A stretch of 64,000 bases of DNA from Pseudodesulfovibrio thermohalotolerans. GTDB taxonomy: Bacteria; Desulfobacterota; Desulfovibrionia; Desulfovibrionales; Desulfovibrionaceae. The stretch lies in assembly GCF_021353295.2 (NCBI RefSeq), contig NZ_CP120635.1, positions 1,468,001 through 1,532,000 of the forward strand, in the 5' to 3' direction. Shown here piece after piece: positions 26,183-35,197 of the stretch. Position 1 is the stretch's first letter. Every line of letters begins with the position of its first letter. A program made the position numbers and the translations under genes. Under the pieces are notes generated by a model, which saw only the letters and a list, made by a program, of their open reading frames with translations, was not told where the DNA came from and ran no database searches.

Positions 26183-27022
26183 CTATTCGGCTGTTTTCGG
26201 GATTTCCTTTAGGATGGCGCGCAGAAGCCTGACCATTGCCGACGAGGATTTCTCCGCCTGGGCGATGACCCGCTCCAGAGGAGCCTCTTCCATGCAGTCG
26301 GGCAGATTCTTGTTGGTCAGGCAGGAGAGGCCGAGGATACGGATGCCCATGTGATGGGCCGCGATGGCCTCCATGCAGGTGGACATGCCGATGGCGTCCG
26401 CTCCCATGATCCGGTACATGCGGGTTTCGGCGGGGGTCTCCATGTTCGGTCCCACGACCTGCATGAACACGCCCCGTTCCAGGCGGATGCCCTGTTCCAG
26501 GGCCTTCTCCACGGCCATCCTGCGCAGGGCCGGGTCGTAGACCGCGCACATGTCCGGGAAGCGGTCGCCCCAGGCGTCGACGTTTTCGCCGCGCAGCGGG
26601 GTGAGTCCGGTCAGGTTGATGTGGTCCTCGATGAGCATGGGGCAGCCCACTTCGAAGGATGGGTTGAGGGCCCCCACGGCATTGGTAAGGATCAGGGTCC
26701 GTATACCAAGCTCGCCGAGCACGCGGATGTTGTGGGTGGCTTCCTGCGGGGTGAAGCCTTCGTAGAGATGAAACCGGCCGTCCAGAGCGAGCACCGGGAC
26801 GCCCTCGATGGTCCCCGAAATGAGGCGTCCGGCATGGCTTTTCACCGAGGAAACCGGGAAGTGCGGTATGTCTTCGTAGGGGATGGCCACGGGCTCTTCT
26901 ATGGCCGAGGTCAGGGGGCCGAGCCCCGTACCCGTGACGAAGGCGACGGCACCGGCTTGAATTTTGCCTAGCTTTTCATGTATGTATGCGGCAGAATGTC
27001 GTATCTTTTTCTGGTATTCCAT
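26183..27022 (-). CDS. Purine nucleoside phosphorylase (PNP/MTAP family)
   Basis: 279 aa cytosolic trimeric-type phosphorylase that cleaves purine nucleosides (inosine, guanosine) to base and ribose-1-phosphate. Motifs are VTGTGLGPL (phosphate site) near residue 30, SHAGRLISG with the phosphate-binding His, TNAVGALNPSFEVGCPMLIEDHIN, and GPNMETPAETRMYRIMGADAIGMST. Length and sequence fit bacterial PunA rather than the hexameric DeoD class. AAGGAG precedes the ATG. It is divergent from motA with a 90-nt shared region. Confidence 0.93.
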   Translation of the reverse strand: MEYQKKIRHSAAYIHEKLGKIQAGAVAFVTGTGLGPLTSAIEEPVAIPYEDIPHFPVSSVKSHAGRLISGTIEGVPVLALDGRFHLYEGFTPQEATHNIRVLGELGIRTLILTNAVGALNPSFEVGCPMLIEDHINLTGLTPLRGENVDAWGDRFPDMCAVYDPALRRMAVEKALEQGIRLERGVFMQVVGPNMETPAETRMYRIMGADAIGMSTCMEAIAAHHMGIRILGLSCLTNKNLPDCMEEAPLERVIAQAEKSSSAMVRLLRAILKEIPKTAE

Positions 27023-27112
27023 GTAGGCTCCTTTGGCTTGGACGCGCCGTCGGGCGGGGGAGAGGGCTTTTGCAAAACGGACCGATCAGACTGTGAAGGA
27101 TAGGCACGCTTT

Positions 27113-27868
27113 ATGGATATCGTGACGCTACTGGGTCTCGCCGTCGGCTTGTCGCTCATCATCGGGGCCATCATCATCGGCGGAGCGGTCGATGTTTTCA
27201 TCAATATTCCCGGCATGATGATCGTTGTCGGCGGAACGCTTGCCTCCATTCTGGTGGCTTTCCCGTTCGAAGAGATCATACAGTCCTTCAAGGCGGCGTT
27301 CAAGATGTTCGTCGGACGCAAGAGCCGGGTCCGGGACGTGGTCAACATCATGGTCAAGGTGGCCGAGATCAGCCGCCGCGAGGGACTCGTCGCCCTGGAA
27401 AACGTCCAGACCGAGAACATGGTCCTCAAGAAGTCCTGTCAGCTCATCGCCGACAATGCCGACCCCGCGCTCATCCGAACCACCCTGGCCATCGAGATCA
27501 ACTCCATGCGCCGCCGTCATCAGGTGGCGCAGGACGTGTTCAAGAGGCTGGCGGCTCTGGCCCCGGCCTTCGGAATGATGGGCACGCTTATCGGCCTGGT
27601 TCAGATGCTTTCCCAACTCAACGACCCCAAGTCCATCGGTCCGGCCATGGCCGTGGCTTTGCTGACCACTTTCTATGGTTCGGCCATGTCCACGCTCTTC
27701 TTCATCCCCATGGCGGCCAAGCTCAGGGCGCGTACTTTGCAGGAGCAATTGCACCTTGAAGTCATCTTCGAGGGGGCGAAGTCCATACTTGAGAACAACA
27801 ACCCCCGTCTGGTCTATGAGAAGCTGTCCTCCTTCCTGGCTCCGGCGGAACGCGAGATACATCGATGA
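27113..27868 (+). CDS. motA: Flagellar stator protein MotA
   Basis: Proton-channel stator subunit (251 aa) with four membrane segments. These are N-terminal helices at about 4-20 and 30-52, and a C-terminal pair near 150-200 with LAPAFGMMGTLIGLVQML and PAMAVALLTTFYGSAMS. A large cytoplasmic loop between holds the charged residues that contact FliG. Its stop overlaps the motB start by 4 nt. Confidence 0.95.
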   Translation: MDIVTLLGLAVGLSLIIGAIIIGGAVDVFINIPGMMIVVGGTLASILVAFPFEEIIQSFKAAFKMFVGRKSRVRDVVNIMVKVAEISRREGLVALENVQTENMVLKKSCQLIADNADPALIRTTLAIEINSMRRRHQVAQDVFKRLAALAPAFGMMGTLIGLVQMLSQLNDPKSIGPAMAVALLTTFYGSAMSTLFFIPMAAKLRARTLQEQLHLEVIFEGAKSILENNNPRLVYEKLSSFLAPAEREIHR

Positions 27869-28611
27869 GCCACGATTACGAAGACGACCTGCTCCTCGAT
27901 TTCAGCGAAGACGAAGAGGAGAGCTCCGAGTGGTTGACGACCTTCGCCGATCTCTCCATGCTGCTGCTGGTCTTTTTCGTGCTGCTCTATTCCATGTCCA
28001 CTCTGGACAATGAGAAATTTTCCAAGACGTTCTCTTCGGTGACCCAGGCCCTGCAAGGCAAGATGAGCAAGATATCCACCAGCAGGATAAGCAGGGAAGA
28101 GGCCGGTGTGCTCATCGATCAGGCCCTGATGCGCCGCCAGATCATCGAATCCCAGCGGAAGGTGTTTGCCGAGGTCAAGACACTACAGACTCGGAAGGGC
28201 GTGGAAGGGCTGGTCAGCGCGAATTTCGAGGACGGAGTCATCACCCTCCGCGTACCGGGCGACGTCATGTTCGAGTCCGGCCAGGTGGAGCTTTCGCCCA
28301 GGGGAGTGGCGCTGGTCAACGACCTCAAGGATTTCTTCATCAAGCACAAGGATCAGAATATCAAGATCATCGGCTATACGGACAACGTCCGTCCCAGCGG
28401 CCGGTCCCGGTTCAAGGACAACTGGGAGATATCGGCCATGCGCGCCGTGAACGTCCTGCGCGAGTTGCTCCACATGGGGCTGGAATCCACCCGGTTGACG
28501 GCTACCGGACTCGCCTATCTCAATCCTCTTTTTCCGAACACCTCGCAGGAATATCGGGCCAAGAACCGGCGGGTCGAATTTGTGCTTGAAAAGCGTGTGT
28601 CCGGCAAGTAG
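27865..28611 (+). CDS. motB: Flagellar stator protein MotB
   Basis: 248 aa. Short acidic N terminus, a single membrane helix (about 25-45) with the likely proton-accepting Asp29 in TFADLSMLLLVFF, and a C-terminal OmpA-like peptidoglycan-binding domain (about 125-245) containing IIGYTDNVRPSG and NRRVEFVL. Overlaps motA by 4 nt. It is followed after 39 nt by a PilZ-domain gene, suggesting c-di-GMP input to motor function. Confidence 0.95.
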   Translation: MSHDYEDDLLLDFSEDEEESSEWLTTFADLSMLLLVFFVLLYSMSTLDNEKFSKTFSSVTQALQGKMSKISTSRISREEAGVLIDQALMRRQIIESQRKVFAEVKTLQTRKGVEGLVSANFEDGVITLRVPGDVMFESGQVELSPRGVALVNDLKDFFIKHKDQNIKIIGYTDNVRPSGRSRFKDNWEISAMRAVNVLRELLHMGLESTRLTATGLAYLNPLFPNTSQEYRAKNRRVEFVLEKRVSGK

Positions 28612-28650
28612 ACGGCGGCGGACACGAATTTTATCCCAGAGAGGAGACGA

Positions 28651-29031
28651 ATGGATTTCAGCATCAGGTTGCCCGAAGAAGAAGAGCGGTTGCGCAAGGC
28701 GTTCCGTACCAGCGTGCCCGGCCTGACCGCCGGGTTTCCAGGCCTCGACATGGTCTACGATGTGCTGGATCTCAGTGCCACGGGAGTCGCCGTGCGCGAT
28801 GAGAGCGGCCGGTTTGTCGAGAAGGATACCTACGATGTGGAGTTGAGGATCAATAATCGACTGTTCATCGGCGGGGCCCGGGTCATGTGCATGAGAGTGC
28901 ATGACAGCGGAGTTGTGGGGCTGAATTTTGTGGACTTGGATCGGCAGAAGCAGATCAAGCTCGACAAGGTGGTCCTAGAGGTGCAAAAAAGACGTATAGC
29001 CCTGCAAAAGAAAAAACGCGAGCAAGGTTGA
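28651..29031 (+). CDS. Single-domain PilZ protein downstream of motAB
   Basis: 126 aa. A minimal PilZ domain: the arginine motif is R15-x3-R19 (RKAFR), the second motif DLSATGVAV is near residue 40, and a lysine/arginine-rich C-terminal helix follows. GAGAGGAG lies upstream. The position right after motB suggests a c-di-GMP-responsive brake or stator regulator. Its stop overlaps a possible TTG start of the biotin carboxylase gene and lies 2 nt before the GTG start used. Confidence 0.8.
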   Translation: MDFSIRLPEEEERLRKAFRTSVPGLTAGFPGLDMVYDVLDLSATGVAVRDESGRFVEKDTYDVELRINNRLFIGGARVMCMRVHDSGVVGLNFVDLDRQKQIKLDKVVLEVQKRRIALQKKKREQG

Positions 29032-29033
29032 CG

Positions 29034-30461
29034 GTGCAACAAAAAAACATCGACCGCCACAAGGTCCTCATAGCCAACCGAGGCGAGATCGCCATGCGGG
29101 TCATGGGCGCGTGCCGCCGCCTGGGGATCGATTTCGTCTGTCTGTGCACGGCTGAGGACCGGGCGTCCGGTCATGTGCGGCTCGCTCGCGAGCTGGCCGG
29201 TGACGATGCCGTTTATTCCATTTCCTCCTACCTTGACGCCAACGAAATTTTTTCCGTGGCCGACGCGAGCGGAGCCACGGCCGTACACCCCGGCTACGGC
29301 TTCTTTGCCGAGGACTTCCGTTTCGCCCGGCGCGTATTGCGGCGCGATCGGCCCATGGAGTTCATCGGGCCTTCCTGGTGGGTCATCCGCGACCTGGGCG
29401 ATAAGATCAACACCAAGCGCATCGCCCGTTCCCTGAACGTGCCCACCGTGCCCGGTTCCGACCGTCCCGTGTACAGCGAGATCGAGGCCGACGAGATCGC
29501 CTCCAGCCTGTTCGAGTTTCAGGCGAGTCAGGGAATCGTGGACGGCGTCATCATGGTCAAGGCCTCGGCGGGCGGCGGCGGCATGGGCATCGAGGAGGTC
29601 GGCAACTTCAACGAGTTCCGTTCGGTGTTCCGGCGTATCCGCAACTACGCCAAGCGTAATTTCGGCGACGAGGGCGTGCTCATCGAGCAGCGAATCTTCG
29701 ATTTCAATCATCTTGAGGTCCAGGTCGTTTCCGAACGGGGCGGCAGGAACCACGTGCATTTCGGCACGCGCAACTGCTCGGTTCAGTCCACCGGCAAACA
29801 GAAGCGCATCGAGGTCGCTCCCGGTTTCGCGCCGGGCGTGGTCCCCTACACCTTCGATGCCGCAAGGGTGCTGTCGGAGATCACGGAGCACTCCCTGGCC
29901 ATGGCCCGCGAGACCCGCTACGACAATGTGGGCACCTGGGAGTGGATTATCACCCCGCGCGGCGAGCCGTTCCTCATGGAGGTCAACACGCGCATCCAGG
30001 TGGAAAACGGCGTGTCCGCCATCATTTCAAGGGTCGACGGGCAGCCCGTGGACATCATCACCGAGCAGATTCGTCTGGCCCTGGGAGAGCCCCTGCGCTA
30101 CGGGCAGGAAGACATTTCCTTCGAGGGCGTGGGCATCGAGTACCGGCTGGTGGCCGAGAACACGGCCAACCGATTCACCCCCTGCGCCGGGACCATCTCG
30201 CGCCTGGCCTGGGCCGATCACGACTGGCTTCAGGTTCACACCCAAGTGCCCACGGATCGCGAATACGAGATTCCCATGGAATACGACCCGAACCTGGCCC
30301 TGGCCATCGTCTGGGGCGGAGATTTGGCCGAGGCCAAGGCGCGTGGACTGGAGTTCCTGGACGAACTGGTTCTGGAAGGGGAGTGCGGCAGCTCTTCCGA
30401 TGAATTTTACAGTAACATCAAGTATCTGAAGGCCAAGACCGGCGGGCTTCTGGAGTTCTGA
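29034..30461 (+). CDS. Biotin carboxylase (acetyl-CoA carboxylase type)
   Basis: ATP-grasp enzyme that carboxylates biotin on a carrier protein (475 aa). The N-terminal KVLIANRGEIAMRV, AVHPGYGFFAED, the glycine-rich ATP loop KASAGGGGMGIEEV near residue 180, and MEVNTRIQVENGVSAIISRVDG with metal-binding and catalytic residues are all present. GTG is used as start because AAGG lies 6 nt upstream; a TTG two codons earlier overlaps the preceding PilZ stop. It is followed after 2 nt by the carboxyltransferase. I avoid the name accC because the partner subunits are not of the E. coli type. Confidence 0.88.
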   Translation: MQQKNIDRHKVLIANRGEIAMRVMGACRRLGIDFVCLCTAEDRASGHVRLARELAGDDAVYSISSYLDANEIFSVADASGATAVHPGYGFFAEDFRFARRVLRRDRPMEFIGPSWWVIRDLGDKINTKRIARSLNVPTVPGSDRPVYSEIEADEIASSLFEFQASQGIVDGVIMVKASAGGGGMGIEEVGNFNEFRSVFRRIRNYAKRNFGDEGVLIEQRIFDFNHLEVQVVSERGGRNHVHFGTRNCSVQSTGKQKRIEVAPGFAPGVVPYTFDAARVLSEITEHSLAMARETRYDNVGTWEWIITPRGEPFLMEVNTRIQVENGVSAIISRVDGQPVDIITEQIRLALGEPLRYGQEDISFEGVGIEYRLVAENTANRFTPCAGTISRLAWADHDWLQVHTQVPTDREYEIPMEYDPNLALAIVWGGDLAEAKARGLEFLDELVLEGECGSSSDEFYSNIKYLKAKTGGLLEF

Positions 30462-30463
30462 GC

Positions 30464-32731
30464 ATGGACAGGGAACGGAGAATCCAGGGCCTGAGAGAGC
30501 GGCTGCATTATATCCAGGACATCTTCGCCAACCGCGACGACGAGTCCATACGGTTGCTGGCCGCCAAATTCGGCGAGCTCATCGAGCGCCATGAGACCGT
30601 TTCGGGCGGGGCCAAGCGCGAGGAGCTCGCACGTATCGAGGACCTGTTCGATTTCTCAGAGCGCAAGCTCGACACCACCCTTACTCCCATGGATCGGGTG
30701 CGCATCGTCCGCCATCCCCAGCGGATATGTCTCAAGGACATTCTGGAGAACGTCTACGACAACTACACGGAAATCGGCGGCCGGGGCGAGTACAACATCG
30801 ATCCGAGTATGCTTATCGCCCGCGCCGTGTTCTCCCGCAGGGTAGGCGACAAGGTCATCAATCAGATGGTCATGGTCATCGGCCAGGAAAAAGGGCACGG
30901 CGAGGCTTTCCGCAACGGCGGCTCGGTCAAGCCGTGGGGCAACGCAAAGGCCTTGCACTACATGAAGGTGGCCGAGACCGAGAACATCCCGGTACACGCT
31001 TTCGTGTTCACGCCGGGGGCGTATCCCGTGGAAGACTGGCCCGGAGCGGCCCAGCAGATCGCGCGTAATCTCTATGAATTGGCCGGGCTGCGCGTGCCGG
31101 TCATTTCCGTTTTTTCCGAGGGCGGCTCGGGCGGGGCCGAAGCCATTGGTCTGGCCGATCGCAGGATCATGCTTTCCCACGGCTACTATTCCGTCATCTC
31201 GCCCGAAGGCGCGGCGGCAATCGAGGCCGGACTGCGCAGTGGCGACCGGACCACCCCGGAGCTTATCGAGAAGTGCGCCCGGCAGTTGTGCATCACTGCC
31301 GAGGACAACCTGCGCAACGGCTATGTGGACCGCGTGTTGCAGGAACCTCCGTTGGGTGCCCGTCCGTATCATTACGACTTTTTCCACGAGCTGCGGCGCG
31401 AGCTTATCCAGACCACCAACGAGGTGGTCAGCTCGGTCAAGTCCATGAAGCTGTATCGCGCCATGGCCGTGCGCACTTCCAAGACCGACGACGCCGAATC
31501 CATCTACATGCGTTGGACCCTGTCCTCGTCCGCGCTCGACAGGTTGGTGGATTTGCGTCAGCGCAAGTTCAGAGCCATGAGCCGTCATGCGCGCCTGGAC
31601 GGCACCGGCATCGTCAGCCGGGCCGTGGCCGCCACCAAGGGGACCGTTTGGGCCGCCCATTCCTTTGTGCGTTACGACCTGCTCGGGCGGCAGAAGAAGC
31701 GGCTCAACGCCGTGTTCGAGGACCTTGGGGCCGAGGCGCATCTTGTCCGTCACAAGGTATTCATGCCGCTGAAGAAGACCTTGGATCGCGTCCTGCCCGG
31801 CAACAACGGGGAGCCGCCCAAAGTGGGAGAAGCCGTGGTGGACAGGCTTACCCGGCTTTCCTGCCCCGAGGACGGCGCTTGTCTGGTGGGCAGCGAGTGG
31901 GCCTGGACCAGCCCGCGCAGCCAGGAGGACCGGACCATCTCCTGTCCCAATGTGCGCACCCATCATTGCCCGGACCTTTGGGTTCCGGATCTTTTCGGCG
32001 ATTTCGCCGGGGTCTGCCCCTCCTGCGGCCACCATTTCCCCATGGAGTACCGCTGGTATCTTGAAAACGTCTTCGGCTACAGCGAGGCCAAGGAGTTCAA
32101 CCGGCAATTGGAGTCCGTGAATCCGCTGGGCTACGAGAAGTTCGACACCAAGCTGGACAAGGCAAAGGAGCGGACCGGCCTCAAGTCCGCCTGCATCACC
32201 TTCGAGACCTCCATCGAAGAGGTGGACACGGTGGTGGCCGTGCTTTGTGCGCCTTTCAGGGGCGGTTCAGTGGGCGCGGCCGAGGGCGAAAAATTCATCC
32301 GCGCGGCCGAGCGCGCCACCCGCAAGCGTCAGCCGTTCATCGCCTACGTGCACGGCACGGCGGGCATCCGAATCCAGGAGGGCGTCAACGGCGTCATCCA
32401 GATGCCGCGCTGCACCATCGCCGTGCGGCGGTACATCGACGCAGGCGGCCTCTACCTGGTGCTCTACGACACCAACTCCTATGCCGGTCCGGTGGCCAGC
32501 TTCCTCGGCTGCTCGCCGTATCAGTTCGCGGTGCAGTCCTCCAACATTGGCTTTGCCGGGCCAGGCGTTATCAGCGAGACCACGGGCACTGCAGTGCCCC
32601 CCAATTATCATCAGGCCTACCACGCCCTGTCGCGCGGCCACATCCACGGCATATGGGATCGTCGCGAGGTCAAGAAGAACCTCCATCAGTCGCTCCTGAC
32701 CATGGGCGGGCGCAACCTTTACTATCGCTGA
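30464..32731 (+). CDS. Fused carboxyltransferase (alpha- plus beta-type domains)
   Basis: 755 aa protein joining both halves of an acetyl-CoA-carboxylase-type carboxyltransferase. The N-terminal half (about 50-300) has the AccA pattern: MVIGQEKGHGEAFRNGG, VFTPGAYPVEDWPGAAQQIARNL and SEGGSGGAEAIGLADRRIML. A middle zinc-finger-like segment near residues 495-530 has CPN...HHC and CPSCGHHF. The C-terminal half (about 540-755) is AccD-like with KFIRAAERATRKRQPFIAYVHGTAG and FAGPGVISETTG. Domain order is alpha then beta. It transfers carboxylate from biotin to an acyl-CoA, presumably acetyl-CoA for fatty acids. Confidence 0.88.
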   Translation: MDRERRIQGLRERLHYIQDIFANRDDESIRLLAAKFGELIERHETVSGGAKREELARIEDLFDFSERKLDTTLTPMDRVRIVRHPQRICLKDILENVYDNYTEIGGRGEYNIDPSMLIARAVFSRRVGDKVINQMVMVIGQEKGHGEAFRNGGSVKPWGNAKALHYMKVAETENIPVHAFVFTPGAYPVEDWPGAAQQIARNLYELAGLRVPVISVFSEGGSGGAEAIGLADRRIMLSHGYYSVISPEGAAAIEAGLRSGDRTTPELIEKCARQLCITAEDNLRNGYVDRVLQEPPLGARPYHYDFFHELRRELIQTTNEVVSSVKSMKLYRAMAVRTSKTDDAESIYMRWTLSSSALDRLVDLRQRKFRAMSRHARLDGTGIVSRAVAATKGTVWAAHSFVRYDLLGRQKKRLNAVFEDLGAEAHLVRHKVFMPLKKTLDRVLPGNNGEPPKVGEAVVDRLTRLSCPEDGACLVGSEWAWTSPRSQEDRTISCPNVRTHHCPDLWVPDLFGDFAGVCPSCGHHFPMEYRWYLENVFGYSEAKEFNRQLESVNPLGYEKFDTKLDKAKERTGLKSACITFETSIEEVDTVVAVLCAPFRGGSVGAAEGEKFIRAAERATRKRQPFIAYVHGTAGIRIQEGVNGVIQMPRCTIAVRRYIDAGGLYLVLYDTNSYAGPVASFLGCSPYQFAVQSSNIGFAGPGVISETTGTAVPPNYHQAYHALSRGHIHGIWDRREVKKNLHQSLLTMGGRNLYYR

Positions 32732-32803
32732 TTTTTATGAGACACCCCCAGCGTGTCCCGTGTTTGAAACAGACACGAATTAGATCGCAATAGAGGAAAA
32801 ATA

Positions 32804-33454
32804 GTGCTTAATATCAAAGAGTTACTTGATAAAGTGAAGGCTTCACCGTACCGCGAGATCGTGGTTCGCGCCCCTCACACCGGCGTGGTCTCCTTCGCGT
32901 CCGTAAAGCCCGGCGAAAAAGTCCACGGCCCCAGGGGCGAGTTCATGGAGAAGCCCGGCACGCTGCTGGCGCAGCTTACCCGCGAGAAGAACGAGAAGCC
33001 CATCCTCGCCCCGGAGAAGGGCGTCATCGAGGCGGTGCACACGCGGTACGAAGGGCAGTTCGTCGAGGCGGGCGAGCCGTTGGTGACCATCAAGCATTAC
33101 ATGACCCGCAAAGAGGTCATCGAGCTCATCCTGCAGGAGGCCCTGTACCTGTTCCGCGCTCCCGAGCGGGCCAAGTATTATTTTGTCCCGGAAGTGGACC
33201 AGAAGCTCAAGGTTTCGGGCAAGCGTTCGGTCAAGGTCCACGACGGCATGGAGTTCCTCATCGTGTCCCGCATGAAGCGGGAAACCCCGCTGGCCTATTC
33301 CGGGCCGGAGGGCATCATCTACTCCGTCTACTTCGGTCGGGGCGAAAACGTGGACGAGGGCGAGCCTCTCATCGGCGTCTGCCCTGAAGACCAGCTCTCG
33401 GTCATCCAGGATGTGGTGGCCCGCATTCAGAGCGAGTGGGAAGAAGAGGCGTAG
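32804..33454 (+). CDS. Biotinyl-domain carrier protein with atypical motif
   Basis: 216 aa with two barrel-sandwich (biotinyl/lipoyl) domains. The first, at about 20-97, contains VVRAPHTGVVSFASVKPG and ILAPEKGVIEAVH and no acceptor lysine motif. The second, at about 145-195, aligns well with biotin carboxyl carriers (GPEGIIYSVYFGRGENVDEGEPLIGV). Its acceptor would be K158 in R-M-K-R instead of the usual A-M-K-M. Start is GTG with AGGAAAA upstream. Position after the carboxylase and carboxyltransferase supports a carrier role. Confidence 0.72.
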   Translation: MLNIKELLDKVKASPYREIVVRAPHTGVVSFASVKPGEKVHGPRGEFMEKPGTLLAQLTREKNEKPILAPEKGVIEAVHTRYEGQFVEAGEPLVTIKHYMTRKEVIELILQEALYLFRAPERAKYYFVPEVDQKLKVSGKRSVKVHDGMEFLIVSRMKRETPLAYSGPEGIIYSVYFGRGENVDEGEPLIGVCPEDQLSVIQDVVARIQSEWEEEA

Positions 33455-33480
33455 ACAAATCGCAGGCCGGGAGGTTCGGC

Positions 33481-33822
33481 ATGGGCAGATTGCTACAGAT
33501 TCGGGTGTTGGCATGGACGTATAGTGAGGACGAGGTGCGCAAGACCTGGCCTTCTCTGTGGAATCTGGCTTGGGAGGACAGTTCCGCCATCCCAAAAAAG
33601 GGCGTTCTGGAGCTGGCCGATGCGATCTTTGATGCCGTTCGCGCCGGGCTCATTCCCGGTAATCAGGCAGATGTCCTCAGGGAAAACGCCGAAAAGGCCG
33701 ACCGGCTGCGTTTGGCCATAGAGAAGGCCTTGGGCGATTGGCGTCCTGGCGACGCGGACAAGCTCACCTATGAACTGGAAGACACCATGGACGCACTTGA
33801 AGACAGTGCGGCCAAATTCTGA
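33481..33822 (+). CDS. Small hypothetical protein between the carboxylase set and ssb
   Basis: 113 aa, not recognised. GGGAGG precedes the chosen ATG; 15 extra codons upstream are unlikely. The sequence has an N-terminal strand (LLQIRVLAWTYSEDEV) and a mostly helical charged remainder with an acidic C terminus, no membrane segment and no cysteine. It has a compact cytoplasmic look. Same direction and short gaps (26 and 44 nt) place it in the carboxylase-ssb unit. Confidence 0.55.
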   Translation: MGRLLQIRVLAWTYSEDEVRKTWPSLWNLAWEDSSAIPKKGVLELADAIFDAVRAGLIPGNQADVLRENAEKADRLRLAIEKALGDWRPGDADKLTYELEDTMDALEDSAAKF

Positions 33823-33866
33823 TATTGATTTTTCAAAGACGAACTTTTGTTAGGTAAGGAGTTGAA

Positions 33867-34406
33867 ATGGCTGGCAGCTTGAATAAAGTGATCCTCATCG
33901 GCAGGCTCGGGCGCGACCCCGAGTTGTCCTATACGCCCAACGGTCAGGCCCGTTGCAAATTCTCCATCGCCACGGATGAGGGGTATCGCGACCGTCAGAC
34001 CGGCCAGCGGGTGGAGAAGACCGAGTGGCACAACATCGTGGCTTGGCGTCAGCAGGCCGAATTTTGTGGGAATTATCTGGCCAAGGGCCGGTTGGTCCTG
34101 GTTGAGGGCAAGCTTCAGACCCGCAAATGGCAGGATCAGAATACCGGCCAGGATCGGTACATGACCGAAATCGTGGCCGACAACATTCAGGGCCTGGATC
34201 GTGCTCCCGACGGCCAGCAGGCCGGGTATCAGCAGCAGGGTGGCTACCAGCAGCAAGGCGGCTATCAGCAGAATCGCCCGCAGCAGAATCGTTCTCAGCA
34301 GCCGCAGAACGGTTACCCGCAGAATCCTCCCCGGCAGGATGAGGAGGAGGATTTGGGTCCCGCCTTCCCGTCTGAGGCCAGCGGCATGGACGACGTACCA
34401 TTCTAG
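33867..34406 (+). CDS. ssb: Single-stranded DNA-binding protein
   Basis: 179 aa OB-fold protein for replication and repair. N-terminal [32 protein letters not shown] is classic SSB, with [21 protein letters not shown] near residue 70. A Gln/Gly/Tyr-rich linker (about 115-160) has QQGGY repeats, then the protein-interaction tail DDVPF at the C terminus. GGAG precedes the ATG. Followed by a strong terminator. Confidence 0.97.
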   Translation: MAGSLNKVILIGRLGRDPELSYTPNGQARCKFSIATDEGYRDRQTGQRVEKTEWHNIVAWRQQAEFCGNYLAKGRLVLVEGKLQTRKWQDQNTGQDRYMTEIVADNIQGLDRAPDGQQAGYQQQGGYQQQGGYQQNRPQQNRSQQPQNGYPQNPPRQDEEEDLGPAFPSEASGMDDVPF

Positions 34407-34428
34407 CCCGCGCACAAATACGTTTTTT

Positions 34429-34462
34429 AAAAGGCCGGTCCGTAAAGGACCGGCCTTTTTTT
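34429..34462 (+). terminator. Terminator of ssb
   Basis: A 13-bp perfect stem AAAAGGCCGGTCC/GGACCGGCCTTTT with GTAAA loop and a seven-T run (34456-34462). Confidence 0.93.
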
Positions 34463-34649
34463 ATGCGCGTTCAGCCGTTTTCGTCTTTAACTCGGCTCGT
34501 ATCGTCGGATCGAATCATGTCATGCAGCATGGCCCGCTAAGGGATGGAGAACCCCGGCTTTCCGGGCAACGCCCCGTTGCAGGTGGAATTTCCCTGCCGG
34601 TGTACCGAATCGGCACAGCCGTGCGGAGAGCTGGTTGCATGAACCGTCT

Positions 34650-35186
34650 CTAGGTGTAACAGATGATGTTCTGGAATACCGCGTTATCCGTGGCCGCCTT
34701 GTATTGATGGGTCACGTCGGCGTGGAATTTGTGAGCATTCCCCGTCTCCAGTCGGTGGAGCTTGCTTCCGTATATCAAATCCACCACGCCTTGGAGAACC
34801 ACCACATGTTCCACTACGCCGAAGCGGTGGGCGGCGGAAATCTGGTGATGTCGATTGAGAAGGGTGACTTCGAACAACTCCATGCGCGTCGTCGGATCAA
34901 AGGGGAAGACTTCCCTGATGACCATGTTCGGGTCGCAGGGGATTGATACCTGCCGGAAATCCGAGCCCTCCTTGCCCTCGAAAAACGATGCGAAGGAAAT
35001 GTTCAACCCTTGGGCGATCTTTCCCAGGGTGGTGATGGTCGGTGCAGATTCCCTCCGTTCGATCTGGCCGAGCATGGCCTTTGACACGCCTGTGAGCAGG
35101 GCAGCCTTTTCCAGGCTTATTTCTCTGTCCTTCCTGCATTTTTTAATTCGATCTGCAATTGTGGACCGGATGTCGTCCGTTGACAT
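34650..35186 (-). CDS. XRE-family regulator with C-terminal cupin domain
   Basis: 178 aa. HTH_3 DNA-binding domain at about residues 10-65 (KKCRKDREISLEKAALLTGVSKAMLGQIERRESAPTITTLGKIAQGL) joined to a small cupin at about 95-175 (VVEHVVVLQGVVDLI, HKFHADVTHQYKA). This architecture is common in regulators that sense small metabolites through the cupin. AAGGAG precedes the ATG. Two nearly identical palindromes sit 12-58 nt upstream and are the likely operators. Ligand and targets are unknown. Confidence 0.88.
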   Translation of the reverse strand: MSTDDIRSTIADRIKKCRKDREISLEKAALLTGVSKAMLGQIERRESAPTITTLGKIAQGLNISFASFFEGKEGSDFRQVSIPCDPNMVIREVFPFDPTTRMELFEVTLLNRHHQISAAHRFGVVEHVVVLQGVVDLIYGSKLHRLETGNAHKFHADVTHQYKAATDNAVFQNIICYT

Positions 35187-35197
35187 TGAGTCTCCTT

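Noticed and set aside
34220..34345. CAGCAG-rich direct repeats near the end of ssb
   Set aside because: They encode the normal Gln/Gly/Tyr-rich linker of SSB; not a CRISPR or mobile-element repeat.
34463..34649. Possible structured RNA between ssb and the XRE-cupin gene
   Set aside because: Several short GC hairpins can be drawn, but I could not match any riboswitch or small-RNA consensus and the region follows a strong terminator.
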